Position numbers and translations under genes: made by a program. From NCBI GenBank assembly GCA_018417955.1, contig JACTVC010000005.1, positions 186,001 through 250,000 of the forward strand: a stretch of DNA of 64,000 bases, given 5' to 3'. This document shows positions 42,101-53,731 of this stretch, piece by piece. Position 1 is the stretch's first letter. Each line of letters starts with the position of its first letter. This stretch comes from Laccaria trichodermophora (taxonomy: Eukaryota; Basidiomycota; Agaricomycetes; Agaricales; Hydnangiaceae). The notes under the pieces are model-generated. The model saw only the letters and a program-made list of their open reading frames with translations, searched no databases and was not told where the DNA came from.

Positions 42101-42538
42101 ATGGTGAGTGGACAACCTCGGACTACGACGTTCACGACGCCGCCGACGCTGACTCGCACTTTTCCTAAGGATGCGTCAAGGTATGACATCTACAATCCTA
42201 TTGAATCGCCCTTATTCATCCCACCATTCCAGCCGGACCCTTCTATTGACCGTTTCAACGTAATGGTGCGCATCTCTTTGCCAGTCCAGATCCCCAACTT
42301 ATCCCTCTCCAGCGTGAAAGTGCATACCTGAACTTTCGGTGGACAAGGCGGACCACACGGACTGCCCTTTATGGTTTCATCATCGTTCCAGTACTGCTCT
42401 ACTACATCACAGACCTCACAAACGTATGTTCGCCTCCCCTTGAATTTGACCTCTGCTAATTCAGATTAGCAACGTTGGAACTGGAATGGGAAGCGCAAGG
42501 GTCAATCATTAAGCGCCAAAGCAGAGAGCTCCCCGTAG
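42101..42538 (+). CDS. Mitochondrial complex I B15/NDUFB4-like subunit
   Basis: Three exons (42101-42265, 42313-42423, 42470-42538) give 114 aa. The N-terminal half includes YDIYNPIESPLFIPPF. NFRWTRRTTRTA then leads into one transmembrane helix (ALYGFIIVPVLLYYITDLTN). The tail QRWNWNGKRKGQSL matches the RW.W..KRKG ending seen in fungal B15-type subunits of NADH:ubiquinone oxidoreductase. The match rests on the FRWT-helix-RW.W pattern, so it is moderate. The stop is 40 bp from that of convergent COQ7, another respiratory-chain-related gene. Confidence 0.62.
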
Positions 42539-42578
42539 TTTGATACTCTGCATATGCCCGAAACCCGAATAGACCTGT

Positions 42579-43382
42579 TCAAATTCTCTTGCACATCTCT
42601 ATTGCCACCTTGCAGCCGGCTCCAACCACCGCACTAAGTAACGCATGCACCGGTGCCCGCTGTGAGAAATTTTCTACTGCAATGTCGAGATGTTCCAACT
42701 CATCGTCCCTGAACTCGTGAACAACGCCTCTCAAAAGTGGGATGCTTGGGTGTTCGGAAGGCAGCAATTCAAATTCCTTCAATTGACTAAGTTCGTTATG
42801 AGTTTTATTTCCTCGGATGCACACAATATCAACGCACTCATCATAATGTTCGCCTATGACGGTTTCCACCGCTTCTGTACATGCCATTGCTGCGTCCTTA
42901 CCCATGAGAGCAGTTACGACTCCGAGTCCAAAACCCGCGACCTTTGCGACCTCACTCAATACGGTAGGTCGTACGCGATGCTGAACTTGCAATCTGTCCA
43001 TGACCGTAAGATGTTTTTGTTCTTGGTGCCACATTTCCTACGATTAACGTGAATATGATTTGATTACGGATACCCCTTTTCAAGAGTAAAAGTGCACCTG
43101 AATAAGAGGTCCTACTGTTGGATCATGGCCTAAAACGACCAATTGGCCCTTGTAAATCCAATTTGCTGCGATTTCTCCTGCCTGGTCGATGCGCAAAGCA
43201 TTATGCAACGATTCTCGTTGTTCTTTGGAAATGTCTCTTGGGGTGGTGGATACTGCAAGCTCACTCTGTCGACTGAGGTCAAAGTAGGCAGCTGATGGTT
43301 GAATGTAGTAGGCTGCTGAGTGCGTCGTCCTGCATAGCGAGGGGAATATGGTTTTAGGTAGCTTTTTGAGGATTGGGTGCAT
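42579..43382 (-). CDS. COQ7: Demethoxyubiquinone hydroxylase Coq7/Cat5
   Basis: Mitochondrial di-iron hydroxylase that makes 5-hydroxyubiquinone in coenzyme Q synthesis. Two exons (43382-43098, 43037-42579) give 247 aa. The N-terminus (MHPILKKLPKTIFPSLCRTT) is basic, without acidic residues, as expected of a mitochondrial presequence. Di-iron ligands appear in paired motifs: DQAGEIAANWIYKGQ, EMWHQEQKHL, EAVETVIGEHYDECV and EFRDDELEHLDIAVE (E...ExxH, twice). The duplicated helical pairs match Coq7 throughout. The single intron begins right after GPLIQ. Confidence 0.95.
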
Positions 43383-43478
43383 TGGGTGATGGCTTGATCA
43401 CTAAATTTGGCATGGCATCGCGGCTTAACGACAAGGCAACGACAAGGGTCATCTTTTAACTCTTTCTTTCTTAACATC

Positions 43479-44594
43479 ATGGCATCGACGTATGTACCCC
43501 TTCTTGAACTAGGATATCCGTGTTCAATATCCCACAGTTTTACACCATCAAACACCATTAACACATCAAAGGAGAAAGACTGGCCAGCCAGCCTCGGTGA
43601 GGGTGCTCAAAGCATTGGTTCAAGATTAGCTTCACCAATGCGTTAATCCCCCAGGATTGCTCGACTGGGACTCTACAAGCATTGTATTCACCAAACGTAG
43701 CCTCATCGAATTTCTCAAGTCAGTTATGGTGGCCTTGCCGTAGTGTTACATCAAGCTGATGCTGAGATCCAGATACACTGGTACAACTGTTGATCCCAAC
43801 TTCAATAATATCGGGAAGCTTCCTCGTATGTTACTTCCTCCGCTTGAAACCAATGTACTGAAATTAATCAGGGTATGCCAAATTCGGCACTCTTTCTGAA
43901 CCCACATTGGCATTGGAAGAAGCCACAGAGGTGAAAGGTAAGCTATCCGAGTATGGATAATGACTTTCAAGACTTACATATATATATATATATATCTATA
44001 TTCTAGAACAGACAATTGCAACGGATGCATTCAAGCCAACTCGACGAGTACGGACGGTGCCAGGAGGTCCTCACACGGATATCTTTGCGCACGACGATGA
44101 GGGTGATGCTCTTTCGATGGCCCCACCCAAACCGGTTGATGAACAGGTCTGATCTTCATGCCTCCTTCGATCCTACCAACGCTTACGACAACATTAGGCA
44201 AGCACAGCTTCTGCTGCGCCCGCCGCTACCGCAACAGACCCGCAGGAACAGGACGAGTCAGGAATCAATTTTACATCAACTGTCAAGCCAAGCAGGCTAG
44301 TCTTCCCGCAGCGTCATCCTTAAATGACCATTAAGTGCCCTTTTTATTGTTAGACGTGTTCGAACGAACCCAGGAGGGAACAGTAGCATGTCAAACTTTT
44401 GGGACCTCGAAGTCCCCGAGGACTTCAAGCCAACCCGCAGGTGAGTGACGGATCTTGAAGCCTCTTGTCCCGTGGGGTTGATGCTTGCGAAGAGTTAGGC
44501 AGGGACCTGGTGGCCATGATAGCATTAGTGAGGTGAGCTTCTGTTAATTCTCGCTAACCCTATGCATAATTGTTATTCCCCAAAGATTTTCTGA
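43479..44594 (+). CDS. Small protein with three PGG motifs, HN1/Jupiter-like
   Basis: Eight exons (43479-43489, 43773-43825, 43872-43937, 44007-44146, 44198-44295, 44354-44440, 44499-44532, 44586-44594) join to exactly 166 codons (165 aa). It begins MASTYTGTTVDPNFNNIG, reminiscent of the HN1 start (MTTTTTFKGVDPN). Three copies of a motif follow: RRVRTVPGGPHTDIF, RRVRTNPGGNSSMSNF and TRRQGPGGHDSISEIF at the very end. Animal HN1/Jupiter proteins carry similar RV.RPPGG..S.(I/L)G repeats and bind microtubules. The relation is my inference. Intron 1 (283 bp) is unusually long, so another small exon may exist. The intron at 44296-44353 uses a GC donor (CAG|GCTAGT). Confidence 0.7.
43978..43995. repeat. 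(AT)9 microsatellite
   Basis: A short run of nine AT units lies inside the third intron of the PGG-motif gene. It has no visible function and is probably polymorphic. Confidence 0.9.
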
Positions 44595-44666
44595 ATGAAT
44601 GGTCGGTAATACATATGTATGTACTGTTTGGACGTAAAACAGTAGTGTGTTAAAGAAAATGAAGCT

Positions 44667-44762
44667 TGGTAGCGGCGAGGTTCGAACTCGCGCGGACTTT
44701 CGCCCATTGGGAATCAAGAAGAACTTAAATCCAACGCCTTAGACCAACTCGGCCACGCTACC
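44667..44762 (-). tRNA. tRNA-Leu(UAA) with a short intron
   Basis: The acceptor stem GGTAGCG pairs with CGCTACC plus discriminator A. D-arm GGCCGAG...GGC, T-arm GCGAG-TTCGAAC-CTCGC and a long type-II variable arm (GGGC-GAAA-GTCC) mark a leucine tRNA. The anticodon stem TTGGA leads into TT-TAA-G, giving anticodon UAA for codon UUA. About 11 extra bases after G37 form an intron that includes CTTGA, able to pair with the anticodon loop as in other nuclear pre-tRNAs. The distal stem is CCCAA, leaving one A-C mismatch at the loop end. Confidence 0.92.
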
Positions 44763-44912
44763 TCATGGTATTTGTCGCCCATTAATGAGCTCAAACTCGT
44801 TTAGATTCGCACAGCTTTCAGGGGGCTCTGAAAATGAACTGCCAGGGCCCGCCTCTTATGATTGTCGACGCAGCGCCATGTTCCCTCTCTCCCCTCGCAA
44901 TCCACCCCTCCC

Positions 44913-47900
44913 ATGAGTTTGCAAGATCTTCTCGCCCTGTCTGGTGTACCTGGTCTTCACGCCGGGGTGACTATTTGTGTGTCTTCAGCTCGTCCTATTA
45001 TTTCCAAAAACTCATTAAGTTGGCCTCAGTAACATCTACATACGCCAATCTGCAAAGTGTTAAATTATACAAGGTGTTTGTTTTTCTGAAATCTCATTCA
45101 ACTCATCTAACGGCTCACAGCAACAATGCAAAGACATGAGCAACCGATGCGTCAGCCTGATGGTCGCGTTACGGGAAGGTTCAGAAGGCTTGGAAGGCAA
45201 CAGGGCGCTTGAAGTCGCGGACGAGGTCGAAGTGTTTGTCATCTCAAATATCATACAACTACAATTGATTGATTACGACAATAGTGTTATACGTCGCATC
45301 GATAGAAAGGTGAAGGAATGGGCATCATGGAATCGCCTCAAGAGTTTTCTTCAGCAAAACGAAGTTAAAGATGGGATCGATAGGCTGCATCGAGATATAG
45401 ATGCAGCCATGATGAAGTTCAACGTTGCGCGCTTTCGTTGCGTCTTTATGGCAGTATGTGCTAATTCAACTCTAGGTCCGCATAAACATGGAGCTTGCTC
45501 GTGGACACATGGAATCGCAAGCCATCCAAGAGCGTGACAAAGAAGAAATACGAGAAGTCCTCCAGACGATTGTAAAAAGCACTGATGACATGAGGGTTCT
45601 TCTGAATATGCAATCATCTCGTCCCGTCGAGGAGATAATGCAGAGCCTGCAAACGGTCCGCACCGTACCTCTCCGTTTGCAACCTTGAAGCTCATCTCCA
45701 TTTTAGGAGTTGATGGACCCATCCTTGCAACCGATACAAGAGCAGTCTTTCCGCGAAGGATTGTGGCTTTTACACGAGAAGACTGACAAGCTACCTCCGT
45801 TGACCGATTGTAAAATCTGTGCCTCCTCCTCCCAGTATTATCCGGTTGATGATTCTTAATTCCTAGTGACTGGACAAGTAACTGTTAATACCGGCGAAGT
45901 TGTTGCCAAAGGTGCCTCGAACGATGTATACAAGGGCAAGTAACATTTTACATCAGACTCTTTGGTGCCTCATCCTGTAGAATTTTCAGGTCAGTGGTTA
46001 GACAAAGAACAAGTTCGTCAATCTTGATGATCAATTGTGAAGTATATTTATCTCGATACTTATTAAGGTCGCGGTGCGACTCCCAAGGGCCCTTGCAAAC
46101 GATCCAGAAGTACAGAGAGTAGGTGGCTACACCAAGAGTGATTATTCAATAATGTCATTGCGATTTATAGCGATTTCAACGCGAGGTTACAATTTGGAGG
46201 GCTCTTAGACATCCAAATGTGCTCTCCTTGTACGGCATTGTCCGTCTTGGAGGACACCTGTACTCCGTGAGTAATTACAACCACTATAACGATGTTTATT
46301 TCGACATCCTCTTTCAGGTTAGCCCTTGGATGGACCACGGAACTGCCATTTCCTATGTTAACAAGTATCCTCAAGTTGATCGACTAAAACTCTTAACTGA
46401 AGTTGCACATGGTATGGAGGTCATGCGCTGGGTTGTATCTATCTTCTCATTCACATGGCAAGGTCTGGAATACCTTCATGACGAAGGCATTGTGCATGGC
46501 GATCTCAGGGGTGTAAGCGCATAGCAAACCGTTCAATACATGGTGACTGACCATCTTCAGGCCAATGTCTTGATAGCAAAAGATGGCTCGGCCTGTTTGT
46601 GCGACTTTGGTCTGTCGAAGTTCTTGGAGGATGTGAGTGCTTTTCACAATAAAAAAAGTCACAGAACAGGGCCCAAGGTATCTCACAGTGTGGAAAAGGG
46701 ATGACCTCCTCAGCTAGCATCAACCCTCGCTGGTTTGCCCCGGAGCTCCTGCAACAAACGGCCCCTGCCTCTACATACTCTGATGTATGGAGCTTTGGCA
46801 TGGTTTGCCTGGAAATACTTTCCGGCCACCAGCCATTCAACAACATAAGTCGGGACATTGTAGTCATGCGTGAGATAGACCATGGGAAGACTCCCGAGCG
46901 ACCAGGCCGGGTTGTTGGGCTCACTGATGACGTTTGGGCGTTAATGCGCAAATGTTGGACAAAGAAACCAGACGCAAGACCCTCGATAAAAGAAGTAAAG
47001 GATAAACTCTTGGAAATCAGGGGAATGCCGAATTCATTTGGTGGAAATAAATTTGTTATTCCCCCTTTTGTGACTAACATACATGCTAACAGGATCCAGG
47101 CCTATAGCGAAACGCCGTTCTATATTTTCCCTCCCTTCGCGGCCTTCAACAGGCGACAGCCAATCGAGTTTCAGATCTTCAAAGTCTGGTCAGCAGCTCA
47201 AAATTCCCTTCATTTCAGGCAATGAGATTTCAGAGATGGATGAGCTTTCGCCGATATCCATTCCCACCTCAAAGGGTTACAATGGGTCTTCACCTTTTGC
47301 GAGGCAAGCTCCTCAACAAGACGGGAGGCCCCCGTTATTCAATATTGAATTTACTGGTGCGGATGTGCCCACCCCGATGTCTCCCCGAAGCGCATCACGT
47401 GTTCAAACAGCTGGACCTCCAAAGTTGGAAGTACCACACCTCTCTGCCTCGTCTCCATCTCGATATGGCTCCCACTTTCTCAACCAAAGATCATTCTCTT
47501 CCGATTATTATCCGTCCACGGTTCGGAGTGTGATGTCGACTGATTCAGGTATTCGAATGTCTGGGCCTATTAGAGAAGCCGTGACAGATTCAAGGTCGAT
47601 CGTCAAATTCGGTACAACCGGAAATGTTATTTCCGGAACATTGGAAGGTCTCGTTGGGCGACTCATTAACAATTTTAGTGAGTATCATCCAACGCAATGG
47701 CGATGAACTAGATCGAACTAAATGTCATTCTTGAGACTTGAGAAGGGATCTTGAATTTCGCGATACGCTTCTAACGGCATGTGCCGATTTCACAACACCA
47801 GAAGATCTGTTTGGAATACTTGCTCGTCGGTTTCACGAGGCAGAAATGGTTGAAGTTGTTCGTCCTGAGGATCGTGTAGCCATGCAATACAAGTTTGTGT

Positions 47901-49131
47901 CCTCTTCTTCGCAAACATCAACCTTCCTGACAGGGTCATAGCATCTTTATGGTTATCATGTACTGGCTATCAAGCCGTCACCTTCCCGTCGATCAGCAAC
48001 TCCTATGGCAAATGAGGAACTTCTGTGAAGTAGCCATTCGCGTGAAAACATCATCAACAATGGTCGATAAAGCTGGTGACTTGTTACAGATGATTGACGA
48101 AAGGGTAAGCAAATCAAATGTTCCTTTGAACGGGTCTGCTAAACTTGGCTCCACAGTCGAAAAACGATCTGTTAACGTCACCGCCGCTGTCTCCCGGAAG
48201 AAAGTTGCTACAAGCTTCAGACATTACTCCCCGCGATCTCGCAATTGCACTTACCCTTCTGGAGGGTGACAAGTACAAGGCTATTGTTCCCTGTGATTAT
48301 ATAGCTCATCTCAGGAGGCATGCTGGTTCCAACAGTGTCGAAGTTGCATGTTCAGTGAACAACAAGATCATTCTTTGGGTCAAACAGTCTGTATTGCATT
48401 ATGACACCGCCGAATTACGAACACAAGTCCTCAAGTTCTTTTTGAACACAGCACATGTAAGCAGGTCCATCAGTGGGTGGCACACGTCCTCAACTAATTG
48501 AATTTACTTTTCAGGAATGCCGGAAACTCAGAAATTTTGGGTCTCTCATTGCAATTGGGATTGCACTTCATTCGTCACCTATCGAACGCCTGAAGCGCAC
48601 CAAAGCGGACTTATCTCCGACTATGAGACGTAAGCTAGATGAGCTGGAAGACGTTTTTAGTCCCTCCTCAAATCATCGTGGCTATCACGACGTCTTGAAT
48701 CAAGTCGATGACCTGAAGATACGTGATTACTGCATTCCCTGGTTAGGTCAGGAATGCTTGTTTGATTTGATTGAAAGACAACGAAACTGACTTGCTGATT
48801 GATAGCTGTGCACTTGAAGGACTTGCATTCAGTTTTAAAACAGAACCCGATTGTGGTTGAAGATCAAGGCCATCCATTGATCAACTTTCAGAGATATGTT
48901 AAATTCATGGACAGGATCAAGGAAATACTGCATTACAAACCTCCCGATTTGGAACAATATCGTCACCAAGGCCAGCTTGCTTACCTTGAGAATCAACTCA
49001 AGGGAGTGCAGCCCACCGCAAATACGGATGACGAACTCATGGAAAAGAGCATCGCCCTAGAAGCGGGCGAGGTGCTCGATTTCAAGCTTAGGAGGCGCGA
49101 GCTCCGGAGCCTCGGTTTTAGAACCACTTGA
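44913..49131 (+). CDS. MLKL-type helical domain, degenerate kinase and RasGEF fusion protein
   Basis: Twenty exons give about 1,070 aa. Residues 1 to about 215 (LASVTSTYANLQSVKLYKQQ, SNRCVSLMVALREGSEGLEG, RKVKEWASWNRLKSFLQQ, RLHRDIDAAMMKFN) match the MLKL-NTD-like four-helix domain common in agaricomycete proteins. A kinase domain follows (about 220-480). Its glycine loop is weak (AKGASNDVYKG). The VAIK lysine is Arg (VAVRLPRA). The catalytic loop is HGDLRGANVL, with CDFGLSKF and RWFAPELL retained. After a Ser/Pro-rich linker come RasGEF_N (LEGLVGRLINNFNLRRDL, TACADFTTPEDLFGILARRF) and the catalytic RasGEF (ITPRDLAIALTLLEGDKYKA, RLKRTKADLS, HLKDLHSVLKQNP). Kinase and GEF are joined by a normal GT-AG intron after GMPNSFG with a CTAAC branch site. 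The 45934-45989 intron has a GC donor. Confidence 0.85.
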
Positions 49132-49500
49132 AATTGGTCACCAGCGACGAAGACCTCGAAGCATTGACCGTCGTCCTCAATTAATTTTTCAGCCTCGGCG
49201 TGCCTTGCGTGTCTCAATATCCGCTTTGCATACGACCGTGAATCCTGGGTCGTTTGGAACGCGGGTCTTGACGACTTGAGCAATTTGAGTACTTGGATTT
49301 GAAGACTGGGTCCAGCGTTACGTGTATTATATTATACCCACAGTATATCAGTTACCCCGTCATCCCGAATTTATACTTCTTTTAGCTCTGCATCGCGTTG
49401 ACAAAATTCGTGAAATTGATTGGCAGATAAACAGAAAGCAACTAACAAAACATACGACGAGGATGATACAAGGAAAGCGACGAAGAAGCAAAACAAATCA
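49132..49500. other. Convergent intergenic region (RasGEF fusion / MET30-like)
   Basis: The 369 bp hold the 3' ends of two convergent genes. I see no open frame with family resemblance, no RNA gene and no repeat. A TATA-like string (tattatattataccc) lies near 49326 but has no gene to serve. Confidence 0.55.
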
Positions 49501-51596
49501 TTAACTGAAACTCCACACTTTGATATCACAGTCATCGCTCCCGGAAACGATCTTGTCCTCTCCAAGAGCGAGGCAGCTAACGGCAGCTTGGTGACCAACA
49601 AGAGTCGCCATACAACGACCTTCTTCTCGAGACCAAACCTTGCGAAAATTCGAGTTAGTATTATGAATCATTCGACAGTTGAACTCGTGGTACCTTGATA
49701 GTTCGGTCATGACTACCGCTGACCAAACGGAGCTTATCGCTCGCAACAGCCCAGACGCCCTCAATGTGGCCAAAGAACGTCCGGATTACCTGGCCCGTTT
49801 CGACATCCCAGAGTCTGATCGTGTTGTCCAAACTACCTGAGATGAGGATTGGTTTCTTGCGCATCGGTTGGGGGGAGGAAAGTGCAAGGTCAACCGCTTG
49901 CTCGGATGCGGAACGAGACGCGACATTTCCGGGCATCGCATACTCTACGGGATCACCCCCACATTCGTCGGCTAACAACAACTTCATGCTTTGAACCTGG
50001 CCCACATGACCAGTAAATACCTTGATGCACGACCGTTGAGTCAGGTCCCAGAGTCTGATTGTTCCATCGTCGGAAGCGGAGAATAGCATTTTTCCGGGAT
50101 CGATCTGGAGCGAAGCTCCCAATGGTGAAGCTGACCCTTGAACATCAAAGAGTGATGTGTCCGTCGAAGAAGTTTGCAAGCTGCTGGGATTTGAATCCCA
50201 TAATTGAACAGCATTGACCCATTCCGTATGACCTCCCAACGTAAATGCACCTCCCGTCCGCAAGTTCCATACCTTGACCGTAGAATCGACACTGCCACTG
50301 GCGAGCACGTTGGAATCAAAGTTGAGGCATACAACACCTTGTGTGTGCCCGGTTAGCGTCCGAATGCATTTCCCGCTACGCCAATCCCAAACTTTGATAG
50401 TGTTATCCATGCTACCCGTGATGAGCTTGACCTCGTCAAATTGCAAAGCTCTTACGGCGCGCGTGTGGCCTTTTAAACAATGTAGTTCGACGCCTGTCTC
50501 GAGATTCCAGACGCGGACGGTGCGGTCGTAGGACCCGGTGATTAGCACGGGAAAGGCTGGGTGAGATAGGGTTTCGCTAAACTGGAGACACATAACGCCA
50601 TCTGTGTGGCCCTTGAGGGTACGAACTGTACAGCGGCCACGCCTCCAATTTCTCTCAACGGTCATACGTTCGCTGTAGACGTCTTTCCAAGGTCGTGTGA
50701 CTGGTAGACTTTGGGGTGCGGCTGGGTTGGGTGCAAGAAGAGTTGAAGAGACGTCGAGTTGCATGAGAGAAGAGGAAGCTACGGAACGCCCCGGAGATGA
50801 CAAGTCTGTTTCGGAACACTGGCGCTTCATGGGCGGAGAAGGGAGATCTGAAGAATCTTCGTGGCCGCGTTTCAGAGTCAAAGTCGATGAGGAGGAAGAA
50901 GATGGAGGAGGACAAGGGGAGCGATAAGTTTTCCGTTTTTTCTCCAAGATGGGTAAGCCCCAACCACACTTGTGACAGGTTTGACCAATGTGTTGTTCGC
51001 AGATGCCCCTCCAAAGGATATCATCATCGGCAAGACACTTCCACCTACGTGCGACTTGAGCAGCGCGACACAAGGATGTGGCGTCAAGATAACCAAGGAT
51101 TTTTATGCCAACTTCACGAGGGAGAATGGCAAATGGATCGATGCGAATGAGGTGTGCCAACTGGTCGGTGAGCAAAGATAATTGGGAGAAACAACACATT
51201 GTGAGGAGACCCTGGAGGATGAGAGCGCGTCGGGGGTGTGACGATGAGGAAAAATTGGACCAGACTGCGTTGACGGCTTCCCGTTCTTCAACAGGTAAGG
51301 CGTCTAGAGACTGTTTCGGAACAGTTAGTTTTTTTGGCAGGTAAGCAAAAAGAAGGGGGGGCGCATGCCTGTTGCAGCTTGAGATTGGTGCCTTCGTCTG
51401 CCATTCTCTGGTGACGAACGCAGAGTTTACGAGGTGGAGGGCCTTGGGACGGTGGTGGTGAGCCATTATCCTGATGCTCGTTGTCGGTGAACATGGCGGG
51501 CTGGTCGAAAATCAAGGCAGGGTCTGATAGCAGGGCAGAGGTGGCAAGTCTGGCAGGCGGAATTGTATCGCAAACGTATGGGGGAATCAGGGACAT
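49501..51596 (-). CDS. F-box/WD40 SCF subunit, Met30/SconB/Pof1-like
   Basis: Substrate receptor of an SCF ubiquitin ligase. The F-box (IDPFAILPREVGIKILGYLD, ATSLCRAAQVARRWKCLADD) is followed by the Cys-containing segment HIGQTCHKCGWGLPILEKKR, which is typical of Met30/SconB sulphur regulators. Seven or eight WD40 repeats follow (e.g. CTVRTLKGHTDGVMCLQF, ITGSMDNTIKVWDW, SASDDGTIRLWDL), ending IKVWSFS. Three exons. The 51311-51368 intron must use a GC donor (CAG|GCATGC): no GT lies nearby, and it has a CTAAC branch site. The start was set at ATG 51596 (MSLIPPYVCDT), since the upstream extension starts at TTG. Known relatives repress sulphur-assimilation genes; here that is inference. Confidence 0.88.
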
Positions 51597-51852
51597 TTTG
51601 GAAGGAAACTTTATAAGTACAAAGCTAGAGAGAGATAAGCTCAAATGGGCGCTACGACTTCAAGGCTGTGAACAAGTTCAAAAAACAAACGCTCAATGTC
51701 GCAATTCAAGTGTCATAACTTCGCCATATCACCAAACATTCTCACATTTCCAGCTACATGTGTACAATTCAAGATATATAAAAAGAAAAGACGGAAAACG
51801 AAAGAGTATCGCGAAAGAAAAAAGAATAGACTACTCATAGCCTACTACTACT

Positions 51853-53463
51853 TCAATCCAATGTGATCTTCAGTTGCTCCAGTGGTATGGGCACAAATGT
51901 TTCCAACACGATTGACCGTGAGGCCAGCTCCGGTTCACAGTGTGGCGGAACGAGCTGCCGAATCAAGTCCGGTCGCACCGAGAGCTCTGCAATATTCCGT
52001 CAGTCAGTTACCACACCGCAGCAGCATGCTTACTCACCCTCGCGTGTAAAGTCAAATAGCGAGGGAAATTCCTTGCCATTGGGCATCCTCGCCCCTTCAA
52101 CCCTGAGCTCGTCAAAGAACGGATGGATCATAGCCTCAATAGCGCTAAGTCGAGCGCCTGGCGTGTATTCCAGCAACTTGGACACCAAATCAATTGCTTC
52201 GGGAGCCGTGCGGGGCCGGAAAACCTGGCACCAATGAGTGTCTGGGCGTCTACCCTAGCAGTACTTGAACATACTTTTGAAAAGGGATGTGGTTTGATCT
52301 GAGGGAATTTGTGCTCCATGTAATTGGGGTTCATCGTTTTAATTTGCTCTCTGGAGGGTGTGCCGAGAACCTTGATGATCTCCACCAGTTGGTCAATCCC
52401 GCTTTCTCCAGGGAACAGTGGTTGGCCAAGCATGAGCTCAGCCATTACACACCCCGTTGACCAAATGTCTGCACGAATAACTCGGTCTGCATCCAAGGGA
52501 AGAAAGAGAAAAACTCAATCGTACCAATATTAGTCGTGTAGTTGGTCGCCCCAAAGATGAGTTCTGGAGCGCGATAGTACCTGGAGCAGATGTAACTGAC
52601 GTTGGGCTCGCCAGCGACCAAGATCTTTGCAGAACCAAAATCGCATAGCTTCAGCACTCCCGTCGCAGGGTTTAAAAGCAAATTCTGGGGTTTAATATCT
52701 CTGTGGCAGATGCCGACGGAGTGGATATACGCAAGGGAGCGCAGGAGTTGGTACATATACAATTTGATCTGGAGCATGGGCATGGGTTGCTTGAGTTTGG
52801 CGTAATGACGACTAGCACGGTAGACAGTTTCTGGGACGTATTCCAAGACGAGATTAAGATACACTTCGTCCTTCTAAAAAGACAATGTAAATGTGAAAGG
52901 GCGAAGAAACACGTAGAATGTCACCTTGTCGCCGTTGGAGTAGAAGAAGGCCTTGAGGTCGACAACGTTCGGATGGGATACGAGTCTCATGATCTGCAAT
53001 TCACGATTCTGAAAGAGGATGAGTACAGTCGTGGTAGATAAATCCGGAACTAACCTTGAATCGCTTGTCTTGTAGAACCTTCTTGATAGCAATGTCCTCC
53101 GCATCCTTTGGAGTACCAACTAGCTTTGCTTGAAAGACGACACCAAAAGAGCCGTTTCCGATGACCTTGCAGTTTGTATAAGAGAGGTCTCTGGTCTCTG
53201 CCGACTTGCCGTCGGAGGCAATTACTTTCACGACTTTATGAGGGTCGTCAATGGCTGGAGGAGAGGGCGTGGTGTGAAAGTTGTATCGATGACAGACGAT
53301 TGGTATGGATGATCGAGTGGAGAACGAGGGAGGGGGAAAGAGGAGTGGAAAAGAGCAAGATTGGAAACGAGATAGAAGTTAGTATTATTTTGAGACAAGA
53401 ATGCGGAGCATGAAGAAACGCACGGGAAATCTTTACACCGTTTATTGGGCCATGAGTGGACAT
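51853..53463 (-). CDS. GSK3: Glycogen synthase kinase 3 (GSK3/shaggy)
   Basis: CMGC Ser/Thr kinase. Exon 1 encodes [13 protein letters not shown] and joins, across a roughly 200-bp intron, to [17 protein letters not shown], typical of fungal GSK3. The glycine loop is [13 protein letters not shown], the ATP-binding Lys is in [13 protein letters not shown], and the catalytic loop is [16 protein letters not shown] (CDFGSAKIL) follows, then the regulatory Tyr in [13 protein letters not shown]. The C-terminus is [20 protein letters not shown], ending LEQLKITLD. The GTG at 53231 is not the start, because the conserved frame continues upstream. The MET30-like gene follows it on the same strand. Confidence 0.95.
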
Positions 53464-53731
53464 GATGGATAAACGTTGAGGACGAGAATGAGAGGGTCAG
53501 ACGAGAAAAAGGGTAAGTGGAGAGGGTGTGTGTGCGATGGAGGAGGTGAGGATGACGGGGAAAACAAAGAGGCAGAGAGCAATGAGAATGTAGAGCTGAC
53601 TGTTGTAAACGATGAGGACAGGATTAAAAACGTCGCGGGCGTCGTTGGTCGGGAGGAGGGGATAAGGTGTTGGGAACAGGGGAGATCAGGTGGGCAAATA
53701 CATGTAAATAAACCGGTAATTTATTTAATTA

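Noticed and set aside
46700..49131. Kinase and RasGEF as two separate genes
   Set aside because: The kinase exon runs in frame to GMPNSFG, a canonical GT-AG intron with CTAAC follows, and the next exon continues the frame into RasGEF_N. There is no stop, no spacer and no plausible new start near a promoter.
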